Shown piece by piece: positions 34,241-42,842 of a DNA stretch of 64,000 nucleotides. This stretch comes from an uncultured Clostridia bacterium. GTDB taxonomy: Bacteria; Bacillota; Clostridia; Peptostreptococcales; Anaerovoracaceae. The first letter of the stretch is position 1. The number at the start of each line of letters is the position of its first letter. The notes beneath the pieces are model-generated. The model was not told where the DNA came from. It saw nothing but the letters and a program-made list of their open reading frames with translations, and searched no databases. The translations under genes and the position numbers were made by a program. The stretch covers positions 41,673-105,672 of the forward strand of contig CALCEY010000017.1 of assembly GCA_937900415.1 (NCBI GenBank), in the 5' to 3' direction.

Positions 34241-35779
34241 CTAAATATTATCCAGGATATCCTTAACCATATCCAGCGCATAATCTATTTCATTTACTTT
34301 AGTATAGAAATGCGGTGCAAAGCGTATCACGTCTCCTCTTCCTGATCCGATTACATTACGCTGACGGAGCAGCTTTTCCATCGTATGGGAATCCACCTTG
34401 TCTCCACACACGATAGCTGTAGTTCCTCCTTTTTTGCTTACATCAAGAGGGCTTATCGTCTTGAGGCCTCTGGCAAGGCAGCCGGACAGAGCGTAAGCGC
34501 TCAGCATGTCTACATGGTCTTTTATCTTTTCTACGCCTACTTGATTGATTATCTCAAGGCCGGCTCTGGCCGCATATCCTGTAAGAACAGGAGGCGTTCC
34601 CGTATCAAATCTGCTGGCTGTGTTCGCCCAGTCGTTATATCTTGTCTGGAACTGGAACGGATTCATCTGTCCGAACCAGCCTGTAACAGACGGCTTGAGA
34701 CTCTGGATAAGATCCTTATTTACATACATGAACGCGATTCCTGGTACGCCGAAAAGATACTTGAGACAACCGGAAACAAGTATATCTATGTTCATCTTCT
34801 TTACGTCCACAGGCTCGGTTCCGAGACACTGATAGCTGTCCAGCAGGAAAAGAGAACCCTTGCTGTGGGCTATTTCAGCCATCTTTGCCGGATCCTGCTT
34901 AAATCCGTTCAGATAATATACGTGAGTTGCAGATGTCAGAAGAGTATTCTCGTCTATATACCTGTCATATTCACTTATATCTATCTGATGGTTTTCGTTG
35001 ACGGCGATAAAGTCAACCTTTGCTCCATGTCTCTGATTAGCGAGCCATACGTAATCGACTGTAGGAAATTCCGCGTCGGTAACGACTATCTTGTTTCTTT
35101 TTCCCGTATAATCCAGTGAATTTGCTATGGAGCTTACCAAATCCGACACTGAGGCTGCCACTGCGATTTCTTCTTTCTGAGCTCCTATGAGCTTGGCGAA
35201 TTCAGCCTTTGCCGCGTCTACCTCTTCTACCCATGAATCCCAGTCCATGCCTACTCCGCCCCAGTTATCAAGATATCTGTTTATTGCGGACAATACTTGC
35301 TTTGACTGAGCTCCCTGAGAACAATTTCCCAGATGGGCGACGCGTTCCAAGATAGGAAAGTCTTTTCTCCATCTGTCTATTTCCGCTTCGGAAAGCAGTC
35401 CCTTATAATCAAGGGCTTTAACTCTCGAATCTATTCTGTTCGACTTATATGGGCTGATATATTCTGAAGGCCGGTCACAGACTTTAACTGCCTGAGCAGC
35501 TGAAGTCTCCGTTTCAGCCGCCGGAGCGGAGCTTGCCGGAATGTCGGCTGTGATAAATCCTGTCTGTGCCGTTCTTGCCGGCGCTGCCGTATCAAAGCCT
35601 GCCGAACCGCCCAATGCCGCAGCGGAGCTGTCTTCGTTTTTGTATACGAATCTTATGTTTCTTCTGTCGGCTTCTTCTCTTGCAACAGAAGTAACAACAT
35701 CGCCGCGCTCTATGAAAATTATGTTTTCACCTTGTGACGCACATAGAGCCACGTCCTGAGCTGTATAAAACTTCCTCAC
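34241..35779 (-). CDS. Class V aminotransferase fused to an N-terminal BMC-targeting-like domain
   Basis: The 512-residue protein has three parts. Residues 1-48 (FYTAQDVALCASQGEN, IIFIERGDVVTSVAREEADR, RNIRFV) follow the pattern found at the N-termini of EutQ- and EutT-type microcompartment enzymes (T-x-x-D-V, G, then V-T-x-x-A-R, then a short strand). Residues 49-105 are an Ala/Pro/Ser/Thr-rich linker. Residues 106-512 are a cysteine-desulfurase/kynureninase-like class V PLP fold, with the Schiff-base Lys340 in SGCLKYLFGVPG and LLDSYQCLG before it. The reaction is unknown: transamination, lyase and epimerase activity all occur in this subgroup. Confidence 0.88.
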   Translation of the reverse strand: MRKFYTAQDVALCASQGENIIFIERGDVVTSVAREEADRRNIRFVYKNEDSSAAALGGSAGFDTAAPARTAQTGFITADIPASSAPAAETETSAAQAVKVCDRPSEYISPYKSNRIDSRVKALDYKGLLSEAEIDRWRKDFPILERVAHLGNCSQGAQSKQVLSAINRYLDNWGGVGMDWDSWVEEVDAAKAEFAKLIGAQKEEIAVAASVSDLVSSIANSLDYTGKRNKIVVTDAEFPTVDYVWLANQRHGAKVDFIAVNENHQIDISEYDRYIDENTLLTSATHVYYLNGFKQDPAKMAEIAHSKGSLFLLDSYQCLGTEPVDVKKMNIDILVSGCLKYLFGVPGIAFMYVNKDLIQSLKPSVTGWFGQMNPFQFQTRYNDWANTASRFDTGTPPVLTGYAARAGLEIINQVGVEKIKDHVDMLSAYALSGCLARGLKTISPLDVSKKGGTTAIVCGDKVDSHTMEKLLRQRNVIGSGRGDVIRFAPHFYTKVNEIDYALDMVKDILDNI

Positions 35780-35811
35780 TTCGCATATCTCCTCTCATTA
35801 GCGGTATCTTT

Positions 35812-36090
35812 TTATTCCTCATCTTCCTTAAGGAACATATCCAGCAAGCCTTCGCTTGGTCTTGCTATAACGTGCGCACTGAGGAGTTCTCCTACCTTCT
35901 GAACAGCCTCGCAGCCTGCGTCCACAGCTGATTTTACAGCACCTACGTCTCCTTTTATTATAACTGTAACATATCCGCCGCCTATAACCTTCATGGCTGT
36001 TACTTCCACATTGGCCGCTTTAGCCATAGCGTCTGCAGCTTCTACGCTTCCTACGAAACCTTTCGTCTCGATAAAACCATAAGAATCCAT
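35812..36090 (-). CDS. Hexameric BMC shell protein (BMC-H), copy 2
   Basis: The 92-residue shell protein is first in the BMC operon. Its domain is DSYGFIETKGFVGSVEAADAMAKAANVEV, then AMKVIGGGYVTVIIKGDVGAVKSAVDAG, with a short acidic tail (LLDMFLKEDEE) that copy 1 lacks. Strong AAAGGAGG upstream and first position suggest it is the most abundant shell part. Confidence 0.95.
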   Translation of the reverse strand: MDSYGFIETKGFVGSVEAADAMAKAANVEVTAMKVIGGGYVTVIIKGDVGAVKSAVDAGCEAVQKVGELLSAHVIARPSEGLLDMFLKEDEE

Positions 36091-36223
36091 ATTAAGACCT
36101 CCTTTTCCACATTCAGCCCATTTCGGGCTTTTATCATTATTTTCTTTTTAACATGTTACTACTATCTGCCTCTTTCTTTCTGTAAAGCAGTTTGCATTAT
36201 TAAAAAAAATCATTTTTCAGTAT
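36091..36223 (-). promoter_or_regulatory. Leader/promoter region of the BMC operon
   Basis: The 220 nt between the Crp-type gene and the first shell gene contain the terminator palindrome described next, an AT-rich stretch, a small hairpin AGCCC-GAAAT-GGGCT about 24 nt before the start codon, and AAAGGAGG. I see no convincing SigA or sigma-54 promoter here; activator dependence is possible. Confidence 0.4.
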
Positions 36224-36261
36224 AAAAATACCGCCTTAACACATTTAATGTGTCAAGGCGG
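36224..36261 (-). terminator. Terminator of the Crp-type gene; also a long palindrome
   Basis: On the minus strand a 14-bp stem (CCGCCTTGACACAT and ATGTGTTAAGGCGG, one G-T pair) with a 3-nt loop is followed by TATTTTT. The inner part (GACACAT/ATGTGTT) would also be a symmetrical protein site upstream of the BMC operon. Confidence 0.78.
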
Positions 36262-36308
36262 CTGAAAATACAAACCGCAAATTCTTTTGTATTTTGAATT
36301 TTACCTGT

Positions 36309-37037
36309 TTATATCTTTTCTCCGCTAAGATATTGTTTTCTGAGACCTTCTATATCCTTGGCCACAAAATAGCCTCTTTGTTTTTCAAGATAGCCCAGAG
36401 AAACAAACTCATTGAGAATGTTCGATACCGAAACACGGGAAAGCCCCGTAAGGTCTGCCAGCTCCTGGTGAGTAAATCTTAAAGTAAGCCCCTTTTTTCC
36501 GGCAGGCATGTCACAGGAATATCTCCTGAACAGCTGAAGCATGGCGTTTGCTACTTTAAATTTTGAATTATCAAAAGAAAGCTGCTTTATCGAATCTGAC
36601 ATTATCCTCAGCTTCTGCGATAATGTATAGCATACATTCCATGCAAAGCCGCTGTTGGTCTTTATCAGATCATTGAACGTCTCTCCGTTCATTCTCAGCA
36701 ATTTACAATTAGTTGAGGCTATCGCCTCACAAATGTTGAATTCCCCGTCAATAGGCGTAAGCTCTCCGAAGATGCTTCCAGCGCATGCTATAAAAAGTGT
36801 TCTTCTCCTGCCGCCTTCACTGTATATATCCATACGTACTCTTCCGCTTTTCACAAAGAACACATACGGAGACCTGCCTTCCTGATGATATATCACTTCG
36901 CCTTTCTTGAATTCCAGCTCAGGAAGACCTGATGTAAACGGCTCCCAGTCAAGCTCTTTCAATTCAATCCATACAGATGTACTGCCTTCAGTACCCCCCC
37001 CTATATTGGGCTGCATGCTTTTTCTTTCTTTTTCCAT
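36309..37037 (-). CDS. Crp/Fnr family regulator with a G8 tract in its 5' coding end
   Basis: The 242-residue protein has a cyclic-nucleotide-binding-type beta barrel (about 35-150; LEFKKGEVIYHQEGRSPYVFFVKSGRVRMDIYS, GSIFGELTPIDG). A long dimer helix and a C-terminal helix-turn-helix (FTHQELADLTGLSRVSVSNILNEF, about 190-213) follow. No FNR-type cysteine cluster is visible. Codons 12-15 are encoded by eight G in a row (36994-37001), so one-base slippage would destroy the frame. It is likely the local regulator of the BMC operon and perhaps of the ABC/M24 operon on either side. Confidence 0.88.
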   Translation of the reverse strand: MEKERKSMQPNIGGGTEGSTSVWIELKELDWEPFTSGLPELEFKKGEVIYHQEGRSPYVFFVKSGRVRMDIYSEGGRRRTLFIACAGSIFGELTPIDGEFNICEAIASTNCKLLRMNGETFNDLIKTNSGFAWNVCYTLSQKLRIMSDSIKQLSFDNSKFKVANAMLQLFRRYSCDMPAGKKGLTLRFTHQELADLTGLSRVSVSNILNEFVSLGYLEKQRGYFVAKDIEGLRKQYLSGEKI

Positions 37038-37085
37038 CTCTTCGCTCCATGTTCCGAAAGATTTGTTCGCTTTATATCATTTATT

Positions 37086-37114
37086 ATAGTACATAAACAC
37101 TTTATCTTCGTCAA
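37086..37114 (-). promoter_or_regulatory. SigA-type promoter of the Crp-type gene
   Basis: On the minus strand TTGACG (37109-37114) and TACTAT (37086-37091) are 17 nt apart; TATAAT overlaps 3 nt further on at a longer spacing. Confidence 0.6.
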
Positions 37115-37170
37115 GGAGAAAATCACAAAAGTGTATAAAAGCCGGCGAAAAAAACGCTCTGCCAAGCAGC

Positions 37171-37218
37171 AAAAAAGAAGAGACGCCCGCCTGAGCTCAC
37201 TGCTTGCTCAGGCGGGCG
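37171..37218 (-). terminator. Terminator of the ABC/M24 operon
   Basis: A perfect 13-bp stem (CGCCCGCCTGAGC at 37184-37196 with GCTCAGGCGGGCG at 37206-37218) is followed on the minus strand by TCTCTTCTTTTTT. Confidence 0.9.
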
Positions 37219-37273
37219 ATTCCCTTCTCTTTGCTAAAAGGTATATGAAAATTCAAATGTTTTATATACCGAA

Positions 37274-38239
37274 TCAATCCATCAGGAAGCATGAAACAAA
37301 ATGTCCCGGTGAAATTTCTTTAAGCACGGGATCTGCTTCCGAGCATTTTTCCATACAATGCTCACACCTTCCGGCAAAACGACATCCCGGTTTTACGTTT
37401 ATAGGACTTGTTACTTCTCCCTTTATCAAGTTGAAGTCCTCGTTTCTCTTTGATAAGTCAGGTTCCGGTATAGCGGCAAGCAATGCCTTCGTATATGGAT
37501 GAACCGGATTCTCAAAGAGCTCGTCAGACGGCGCGATTTCAACACATACCCCAAGATACATAACCATTATTTTATCTGAAATATGCTTTACCACACTAAG
37601 GTCATGAGTAACGAACATGTATGTAAGGTTCAGCTCCTCCTCAAGATCCATGAGCAAGTTTAATATTTGAGCTTGTATTGACACGTCAAGAGCCGATACC
37701 GGTTCATCACATACTATAAATTTGGGATTTAAGGACAACGCTCTGGCAATACCTATACGCTGCCGGCGTCCTCCGTCCAGTTCATGCGGATACGAATTGG
37801 CGTATCTTCTGGCCAGTCCTACGAGATCCATAAGCTCAGCGGCTCTGTTATATATATCCACACGGCTTTTATATGCCTTATGTATGAACATGTATTCCGC
37901 TATAACTTCTATTACAGATTTTCTCGGGTCTATGCTGGCATATGGATCCTGAAATATTATCTGCAAATCCTTTCTAAGGCCTCTCATCTTTCCGGCGCTT
38001 TTTTTAACTATATCTTCACCGTTATAGAGGACCTTGCCGGACGTAGGTTCAATGAGTCTGAGGATTGTTCTTCCGAGGGTGCTCTTGCCGCATCCCGACT
38101 CACCTACAACGCCGAGAGTTTCTCCCGGATAAATTTTTATATTTATTCCGTCTACAGCATGAAGCATGGCGCCGCTGTTGATTTTAAAATGCTTTTTAAG
38201 ATCTACAGTTTCAATCAGCGGAATTCTTTTTTCTTCCAT
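37274..38239 (-). CDS. Oligopeptide-type ABC importer ATPase (OppF/DppF-like)
   Basis: The 321-residue ATPase has Walker A GESGCGKST, Walker B FIVCDEPVSALDVS and the Opp-type C-terminal cysteine cluster (CRFAGRCEHCMEKCSE) that binds an Fe-S cluster in some members. The signature motif reads LDGGRRQRIGIA instead of LSGGQRQRIGIA, an unusual S-to-D change. It is the last gene of the operon, 3 nt after the OppD-like gene. Confidence 0.9.
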   Translation of the reverse strand: MEEKRIPLIETVDLKKHFKINSGAMLHAVDGINIKIYPGETLGVVGESGCGKSTLGRTILRLIEPTSGKVLYNGEDIVKKSAGKMRGLRKDLQIIFQDPYASIDPRKSVIEVIAEYMFIHKAYKSRVDIYNRAAELMDLVGLARRYANSYPHELDGGRRQRIGIARALSLNPKFIVCDEPVSALDVSIQAQILNLLMDLEEELNLTYMFVTHDLSVVKHISDKIMVMYLGVCVEIAPSDELFENPVHPYTKALLAAIPEPDLSKRNEDFNLIKGEVTSPINVKPGCRFAGRCEHCMEKCSEADPVLKEISPGHFVSCFLMD

Positions 38240-38242
38240 TTT

Positions 38243-39229
38243 CTATATCCTCTTTTTCAGATTTTCATCAAACAGATGACAGCAGATAGAATGTTCTCCG
38301 ACCTTATGCACCGGCGGCGCTTCCTCTTTACATTTCTCCATGCAGTATTTGCATCGAGGCGAGAATACGCATCCGGCCGGCAAATCGGTAGGGTCAGGCA
38401 TCAGTCCCGCAATAGGCTTAAGTCTCTTCGCTCTTGATTTCAAATTTGGAATTGAGCCGAAAAGCCCTTCTGTATAAGGGTGATGCGCTTCACCGGAAAA
38501 AATATCCTCAACGCTGCCTGATTCAACTATCTTACCGGCATACATTACGCCTACGTCGTCACAAATTCTTGCTACTATGCCCAAATCATGGGTTATCATC
38601 AGCATTGATGTTCCAAGGCGATTTCTCAAGTCTTTTATCATCATCAAAACCTGCGCCTGTATAGTCACGTCCAAAGCTGTCGTAGGTTCGTCGGCTATCA
38701 GAAGCTCCGGCTCGCATGTGAGCGCCATAGCTATGACTACTCTCTGCTTCATACCTCCTGAAAACTGGTGAGGATAATCTTTTTTTCTGGAGGGAAGTAT
38801 TCCAACCATACTCAACGTATTTTCCACACGTTTTTCTACTTCTTCCTTACTCATATCAGGATTGTGAATGGTAAGAACTTCTGCGATCTGATCTCCTACG
38901 CTCATGACAGGATTGAGGCTCGTCATTGGGTCCTGAAACACCATGGCGATTTTTCTTCCTCTCAATTCTCGCAGTTGCTGCTCGCTCAGCTGCAACAAAT
39001 CCTGTCCTTCAAAGGAGATGCTACCTTTTTTGATCTGTCCGACTTTTTCAGGCAGAAGTCCCAATATTGATAAGGCTGTGGTAGTTTTACCTGCTCCTGT
39101 TTCTCCAACAAGACCGTAGGTTCTTCCCTTGCCTATGGAAAATTCTATACCGTTGACGGCTTCCACCGTTTCCAGATCGGTTTTGTAAATGACGGACAGG
39201 TCTTTTATATCAAGTATTTTTTCTTCCAT
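38243..39229 (-). CDS. Oligopeptide-type ABC importer ATPase (OppD/DppD-like)
   Basis: This 328-residue ATPase has Walker A GETGAGKTT, the signature FSGGMKQRVVIAMAL, Walker B LLIADEPTTALDVT and a C-terminal Cys cluster (CVFSPRCKYCMEKCKEE). It pairs with the OppF-like protein to power the OppBC channel. Start ATG 39229 is 28 nt after the OppC stop. Confidence 0.93.
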   Translation of the reverse strand: MEEKILDIKDLSVIYKTDLETVEAVNGIEFSIGKGRTYGLVGETGAGKTTTALSILGLLPEKVGQIKKGSISFEGQDLLQLSEQQLRELRGRKIAMVFQDPMTSLNPVMSVGDQIAEVLTIHNPDMSKEEVEKRVENTLSMVGILPSRKKDYPHQFSGGMKQRVVIAMALTCEPELLIADEPTTALDVTIQAQVLMMIKDLRNRLGTSMLMITHDLGIVARICDDVGVMYAGKIVESGSVEDIFSGEAHHPYTEGLFGSIPNLKSRAKRLKPIAGLMPDPTDLPAGCVFSPRCKYCMEKCKEEAPPVHKVGEHSICCHLFDENLKKRI

Positions 39230-39257
39230 AAATAAATCCTTCCTTTCCTGCCGTCAT

Positions 39258-40163
39258 TTATGATTTCAAATGAGGATCCAAAGCGTCCCTCATTCCGTCT
39301 CCTATCAGGTTGACTGAACATGCTGAAATTACTATGGCGGCGGCAGGGAATATCATCAGATGTGGCGCCACCCTCATAAATTCTCTGGCTTCAGAAAGCA
39401 TAAGTCCCCATTCGGGTGCTGGAGGCGGCATTCCAAGTCCCAGAAAGCTCAGCGTTGATTCATACAATATGATTTTTGCTACATTCAAGGTAGTATTTAC
39501 TATGATAACGCCCATTGCATTGGGAATTATATGCGACAATATTATGCGCAGGTTTCCTGCTCCTCCTGCCCTTGACGCTTCTATGTAGTCAAGCTCTGAT
39601 AAATTCAGTACCTGCGACCTGACAAGTCTCACATAATTGGTAAAATAAGTGAGTGTAAGCGCGACGAGCAGGTTGGTAAAGTTCGCACCGAGAGCGAATA
39701 CTACCGCCATGGTAAACAATATATCAGGCACAGACATGAATATATCCAGGCCTCTCATTATGATGTTGTCTATCTTTCCGCCAAAATAACCTGCCACGGC
39801 TCCCAGCATACTTCCGAATATGCACGAGGTTATCGTAGCAAGGAGAGCTATGCTCAGCGACGTTCTGCCGCCGTGTATTACTCTGGAAAATATGTCCCTT
39901 CCGTACTGGTCCATTCCGAATATATGCTCTGCTGAAGGTCCCTGAAGCTTTTCCGACAGATTCTGTTCGGTACCCGCTTCATAAGGCACTATTAAATCGG
40001 CAAAGATTATAGTGAATATTATGATACCCAGCAATATCAGGCCTATCACAGAGCCCTTGCTCTTACGAAAACGCCTCCATATTTCCTTGGCTTGATTTTG
40101 TTTTTTAAATTTTATTTTTTCAGTTGTCATTTCCGCATTTGCTGCTTTAGATGTCTTGTCCAT
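39258..40163 (-). CDS. Oligopeptide-type ABC importer permease (OppC/DppC-like)
   Basis: The 301-residue permease has a cytoplasmic N-terminus, one helix (about 36-58), then five helices. It has the family segment EHIFGMDQYGRDIFSRVIHGGRTSL and the EAA-type coupling loop YIEASRAGGAGNLRIILSHIIPN (about 195-217). It forms the channel with the OppB-like protein, whose gene ends 4 nt upstream. Confidence 0.93.
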   Translation of the reverse strand: MDKTSKAANAEMTTEKIKFKKQNQAKEIWRRFRKSKGSVIGLILLGIIIFTIIFADLIVPYEAGTEQNLSEKLQGPSAEHIFGMDQYGRDIFSRVIHGGRTSLSIALLATITSCIFGSMLGAVAGYFGGKIDNIIMRGLDIFMSVPDILFTMAVVFALGANFTNLLVALTLTYFTNYVRLVRSQVLNLSELDYIEASRAGGAGNLRIILSHIIPNAMGVIIVNTTLNVAKIILYESTLSFLGLGMPPPAPEWGLMLSEAREFMRVAPHLMIFPAAAIVISACSVNLIGDGMRDALDPHLKS

Positions 40164-40167
40164 GCCT

Positions 40168-41109
40168 TCACCCCTTAGTCTTGGAATATTTGGCTCTTAT
40201 TCGAGGGTCTATATACGCATATATCAGATCCACGACAAGCATTATCAACGTGAAGCATATAGATATAAGCAACGTTCCTGCAATTATTACAGGTTCGTCC
40301 TTGTATGCTATCCTGTCTACGATAAGGCTTCCTATACCAGGTATAGAAAACAGCTGCTCAGCAACTACGGCTCCCATTATAAGGCCTCCCATATTAAGCC
40401 CTATGTTAGTAATTACCGGAAGCAAAGCATTTTTAAGAGCATGCTTCCAGATAACAAGTCTCTCTGAAGCTCCCTTGGCTCTTGCCGTTCTGATATAATC
40501 CTGTCTTATTGCCTCAAGCATTGACGATTTTGTAAATCGCATATTCATCGCCGCGATAGGAATTGATACCGTAAGCGCAGGCATTATGTAGCTGGTCCAT
40601 GAATTCAATCCATATGACGGCAGCAAATTAAGCTTAAGTGAAAAAACAAACATCAGAACCATGCCAAGTACAAAAGCCGGTATTGCAGCCAGGAAAAACG
40701 ATATAAGTGAAGGAATGGTATCCCACAGCTTATATTGCCTTACAGCGGCTATTATCCCCAGCGGCACGCCTATGAGAGTGGAAAGCAGTGCGCCGACCAG
40801 TGTGAGCTTTATAGTAACTATGAAGCGAGGCAGTACTTCATCGAATACAGGTTTCTTTGTAAAATACGATATACCGAAGTCCTGCTCAACAACAGCGTCC
40901 TTTACATAATTTACATATTTTTCCAAAAACGGCTGGTCATATCCCATTTCGTGATTTAAAGCGTCTACGTCTTCTTGTGGAGCAGACATTCCCAAAATGG
41001 CTCTCGCCGGATCTCCCGGCGTAAAGTTCATCACGAGAAATATGATAAAGGTTACTCCCAAAGCCGTCGGTATAAGGAACAACAATCTTTTGATAATATA
41101 TCTATGCAC
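40168..41109 (-). CDS. Oligopeptide-type ABC importer permease (OppB/DppB-like)
   Basis: The 313-residue permease MHRYIIKRLLFLIPTALGVTFIIFLVMNFTPGDPAR has the standard OppB N-terminus and the coupling loop YIRTARAKGASERLVIWKHALKNALLPV (about 205-230). It lies 137 nt after the binding-protein gene; that gap holds a 12-bp hairpin that would lower expression of the membrane genes. Confidence 0.93.
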   Translation of the reverse strand: MHRYIIKRLLFLIPTALGVTFIIFLVMNFTPGDPARAILGMSAPQEDVDALNHEMGYDQPFLEKYVNYVKDAVVEQDFGISYFTKKPVFDEVLPRFIVTIKLTLVGALLSTLIGVPLGIIAAVRQYKLWDTIPSLISFFLAAIPAFVLGMVLMFVFSLKLNLLPSYGLNSWTSYIMPALTVSIPIAAMNMRFTKSSMLEAIRQDYIRTARAKGASERLVIWKHALKNALLPVITNIGLNMGGLIMGAVVAEQLFSIPGIGSLIVDRIAYKDEPVIIAGTLLISICFTLIMLVVDLIYAYIDPRIRAKYSKTKG

Positions 41110-41159
41110 CTTAGGTTCCCTCCTTGTGCTTTTAAGACAGATGCTCGTCCCAAACCGCA

Positions 41160-41199
41160 GGGTACGCTTTCTATCGTTCCTGTTAAAGAAAGCGCACCC
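41160..41199 (-). terminator. Stem-loop between binding-protein and permease genes
   Basis: GGGTACGCTTTC and GAAAGCGCACCC pair with one mismatch (loop 16 nt). No T-run follows on the minus strand, so it is more likely an mRNA-stabilising or attenuating structure. Confidence 0.6.
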
Positions 41200-41246
41200 T
41201 TTACGATCCGGTTATTCAGCATCCGCTCCGGCTTTCAGCACAACCG

Positions 41247-42788
41247 TTATTTCCATTTAAAGGTACGTACCTTGTAATATTGCGGAACGGGCTCGCCTAT
41301 ATCCAAATCTTCCGCCCATACGATGCCTACAGGCCAGTGTACGCAAGGAAGTATTGTAGCGGTATCCATAACCATGCTCCAAAGTTCCGTATAGTATTCA
41401 AGTCTCTGATCCACATCTTTGATGGCGGCAGCCTTTTCAATCAGTTCTTCCATGTGTTTCCAATCGAACGGGCCATCTTTGTATTTTATACAATACATTC
41501 CTACAGATTCGCTATGTACCTGCTGTCTTATATTGTTGAAGTCATAATTGCCCGAATCTGCGTATACGCACATATCGAATTCCTGGGTAAACCATTTTTC
41601 ACTTACGATGGAGATATCCATTACGGAAACCTCAGCCTTTATTCCTACAGCTGCAAGATTTGCCTGGATTACCTGAGCCATCTTATCGTTCTTGGTTCCT
41701 CCCGTCAAAATCGTTCCAACATCCACGCCGTCGGCATATCCGGCTTCCGCCAGCAATTCCTTAGCCTTGTCCGGATTGTAATCATAAGTTTCAAATCCGT
41801 CTACAGGGGAAGTTTCTACATATTCAGAAGGCATATACTGACTCGTTGTCGCACCAAGTCCATTGCAAACCGCTACGTTGATGTCTTCCTTGTTTATAGC
41901 GTAGAATATAGCTTCACGAACCTTGTCATTGGCAAGTACGTCGTTGGCGGCATAATTGATTCCGAACCACAGAATATTATTGCCTTTTATCATCTTGCTG
42001 TTATCGCCTGCGGCTTTGCTTAAAGAATCCCAGTCAGACAAAGGAGCCTCGTCCAGATAATCGAGCTCGCCGTTTTCAAAGGCTACTACTGCCGCTGAAT
42101 CGTCAGTCATTACCTGATAGTTGAGAGCCTTTATTTCAGGAGCTCCTCTCCAGTAATCCTCAAATGCCTTGAGCTTAACGCCTGAAGCTGCATCGTATTC
42201 CTCTACATAGTAAGGACCTGTTCCTGCCTTATGAGGAATTGTTCCATATTTTTCTCCCTGCTCGGTTACTTCCTTTTCACTGGAAATCTTTATGCAGAAG
42301 AAAGTATGGTCGATAGGCGCGTAAGGATACTTTAACGTAAACTTGACGGTAGCGTCGTCTATGGCTTCAATCTTTTCTATAGGCTCTGTCAGATGTCCCC
42401 ACGCAGGATTATCCATTGCTCTTTCATAACTGAAAACTACATCAGACGCTTTCAAGTCCTCTCCGTTTTGGAATTTAACGCCATCCTGGAGAGTTATGGT
42501 ATATTCCGTTTCATCATCGTTGAGCTGAACATCCTTGGCCAGTTCCTGATAATATCCCTCTCCTGACTCATCCATTCCGTAAAGTCCCTCGAACATCTGA
42601 TGCCATACTTTCATATCGTTTGGCGTCATATTGATTTCCCAGTCGAGAGAATTTAAAGAGGCGGTCAGTCTTAATCTCAGAGTTCTGTTTCCGTCTTTGT
42701 CAGTTTCTCCATCTGATCCGCCGCAGCCAACCAGAAGGGAGAACATCATTGCAGCTGTCATTACAACCGCTAAAACTTTCTTTTTCAT
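41247..42788 (-). CDS. Oligopeptide-type ABC importer binding lipoprotein (SBP family 5)
   Basis: Set at the ATG at 42786-42788 (GGAGGAATTTTC upstream), giving about 513 residues. The signal peptide KKKVLAVVMTAAMMFSLLVGC ends in the lipobox Cys. The body has the SBP_bac_5 signature (LKASDVVFSYERAMDNP; DEAPLSDWDSL; DKVREAIFYAINKEDI). It delivers peptides or similar amide compounds to the OppBC channel. A position beside M24, VOC and ketopantoate-reductase-like genes suggests a specialised substrate rather than general peptides. Confidence 0.92.
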   Translation of the reverse strand: MKKKVLAVVMTAAMMFSLLVGCGGSDGETDKDGNRTLRLRLTASLNSLDWEINMTPNDMKVWHQMFEGLYGMDESGEGYYQELAKDVQLNDDETEYTITLQDGVKFQNGEDLKASDVVFSYERAMDNPAWGHLTEPIEKIEAIDDATVKFTLKYPYAPIDHTFFCIKISSEKEVTEQGEKYGTIPHKAGTGPYYVEEYDAASGVKLKAFEDYWRGAPEIKALNYQVMTDDSAAVVAFENGELDYLDEAPLSDWDSLSKAAGDNSKMIKGNNILWFGINYAANDVLANDKVREAIFYAINKEDINVAVCNGLGATTSQYMPSEYVETSPVDGFETYDYNPDKAKELLAEAGYADGVDVGTILTGGTKNDKMAQVIQANLAAVGIKAEVSVMDISIVSEKWFTQEFDMCVYADSGNYDFNNIRQQVHSESVGMYCIKYKDGPFDWKHMEELIEKAAAIKDVDQRLEYYTELWSMVMDTATILPCVHWPVGIVWAEDLDIGEPVPQYYKVRTFKWK

Positions 42789-42842
42789 GAAAATTCCTCC
42801 GAACTTGTTTCGTTTAATCAAGCGATAACGGATGCCTTCATT

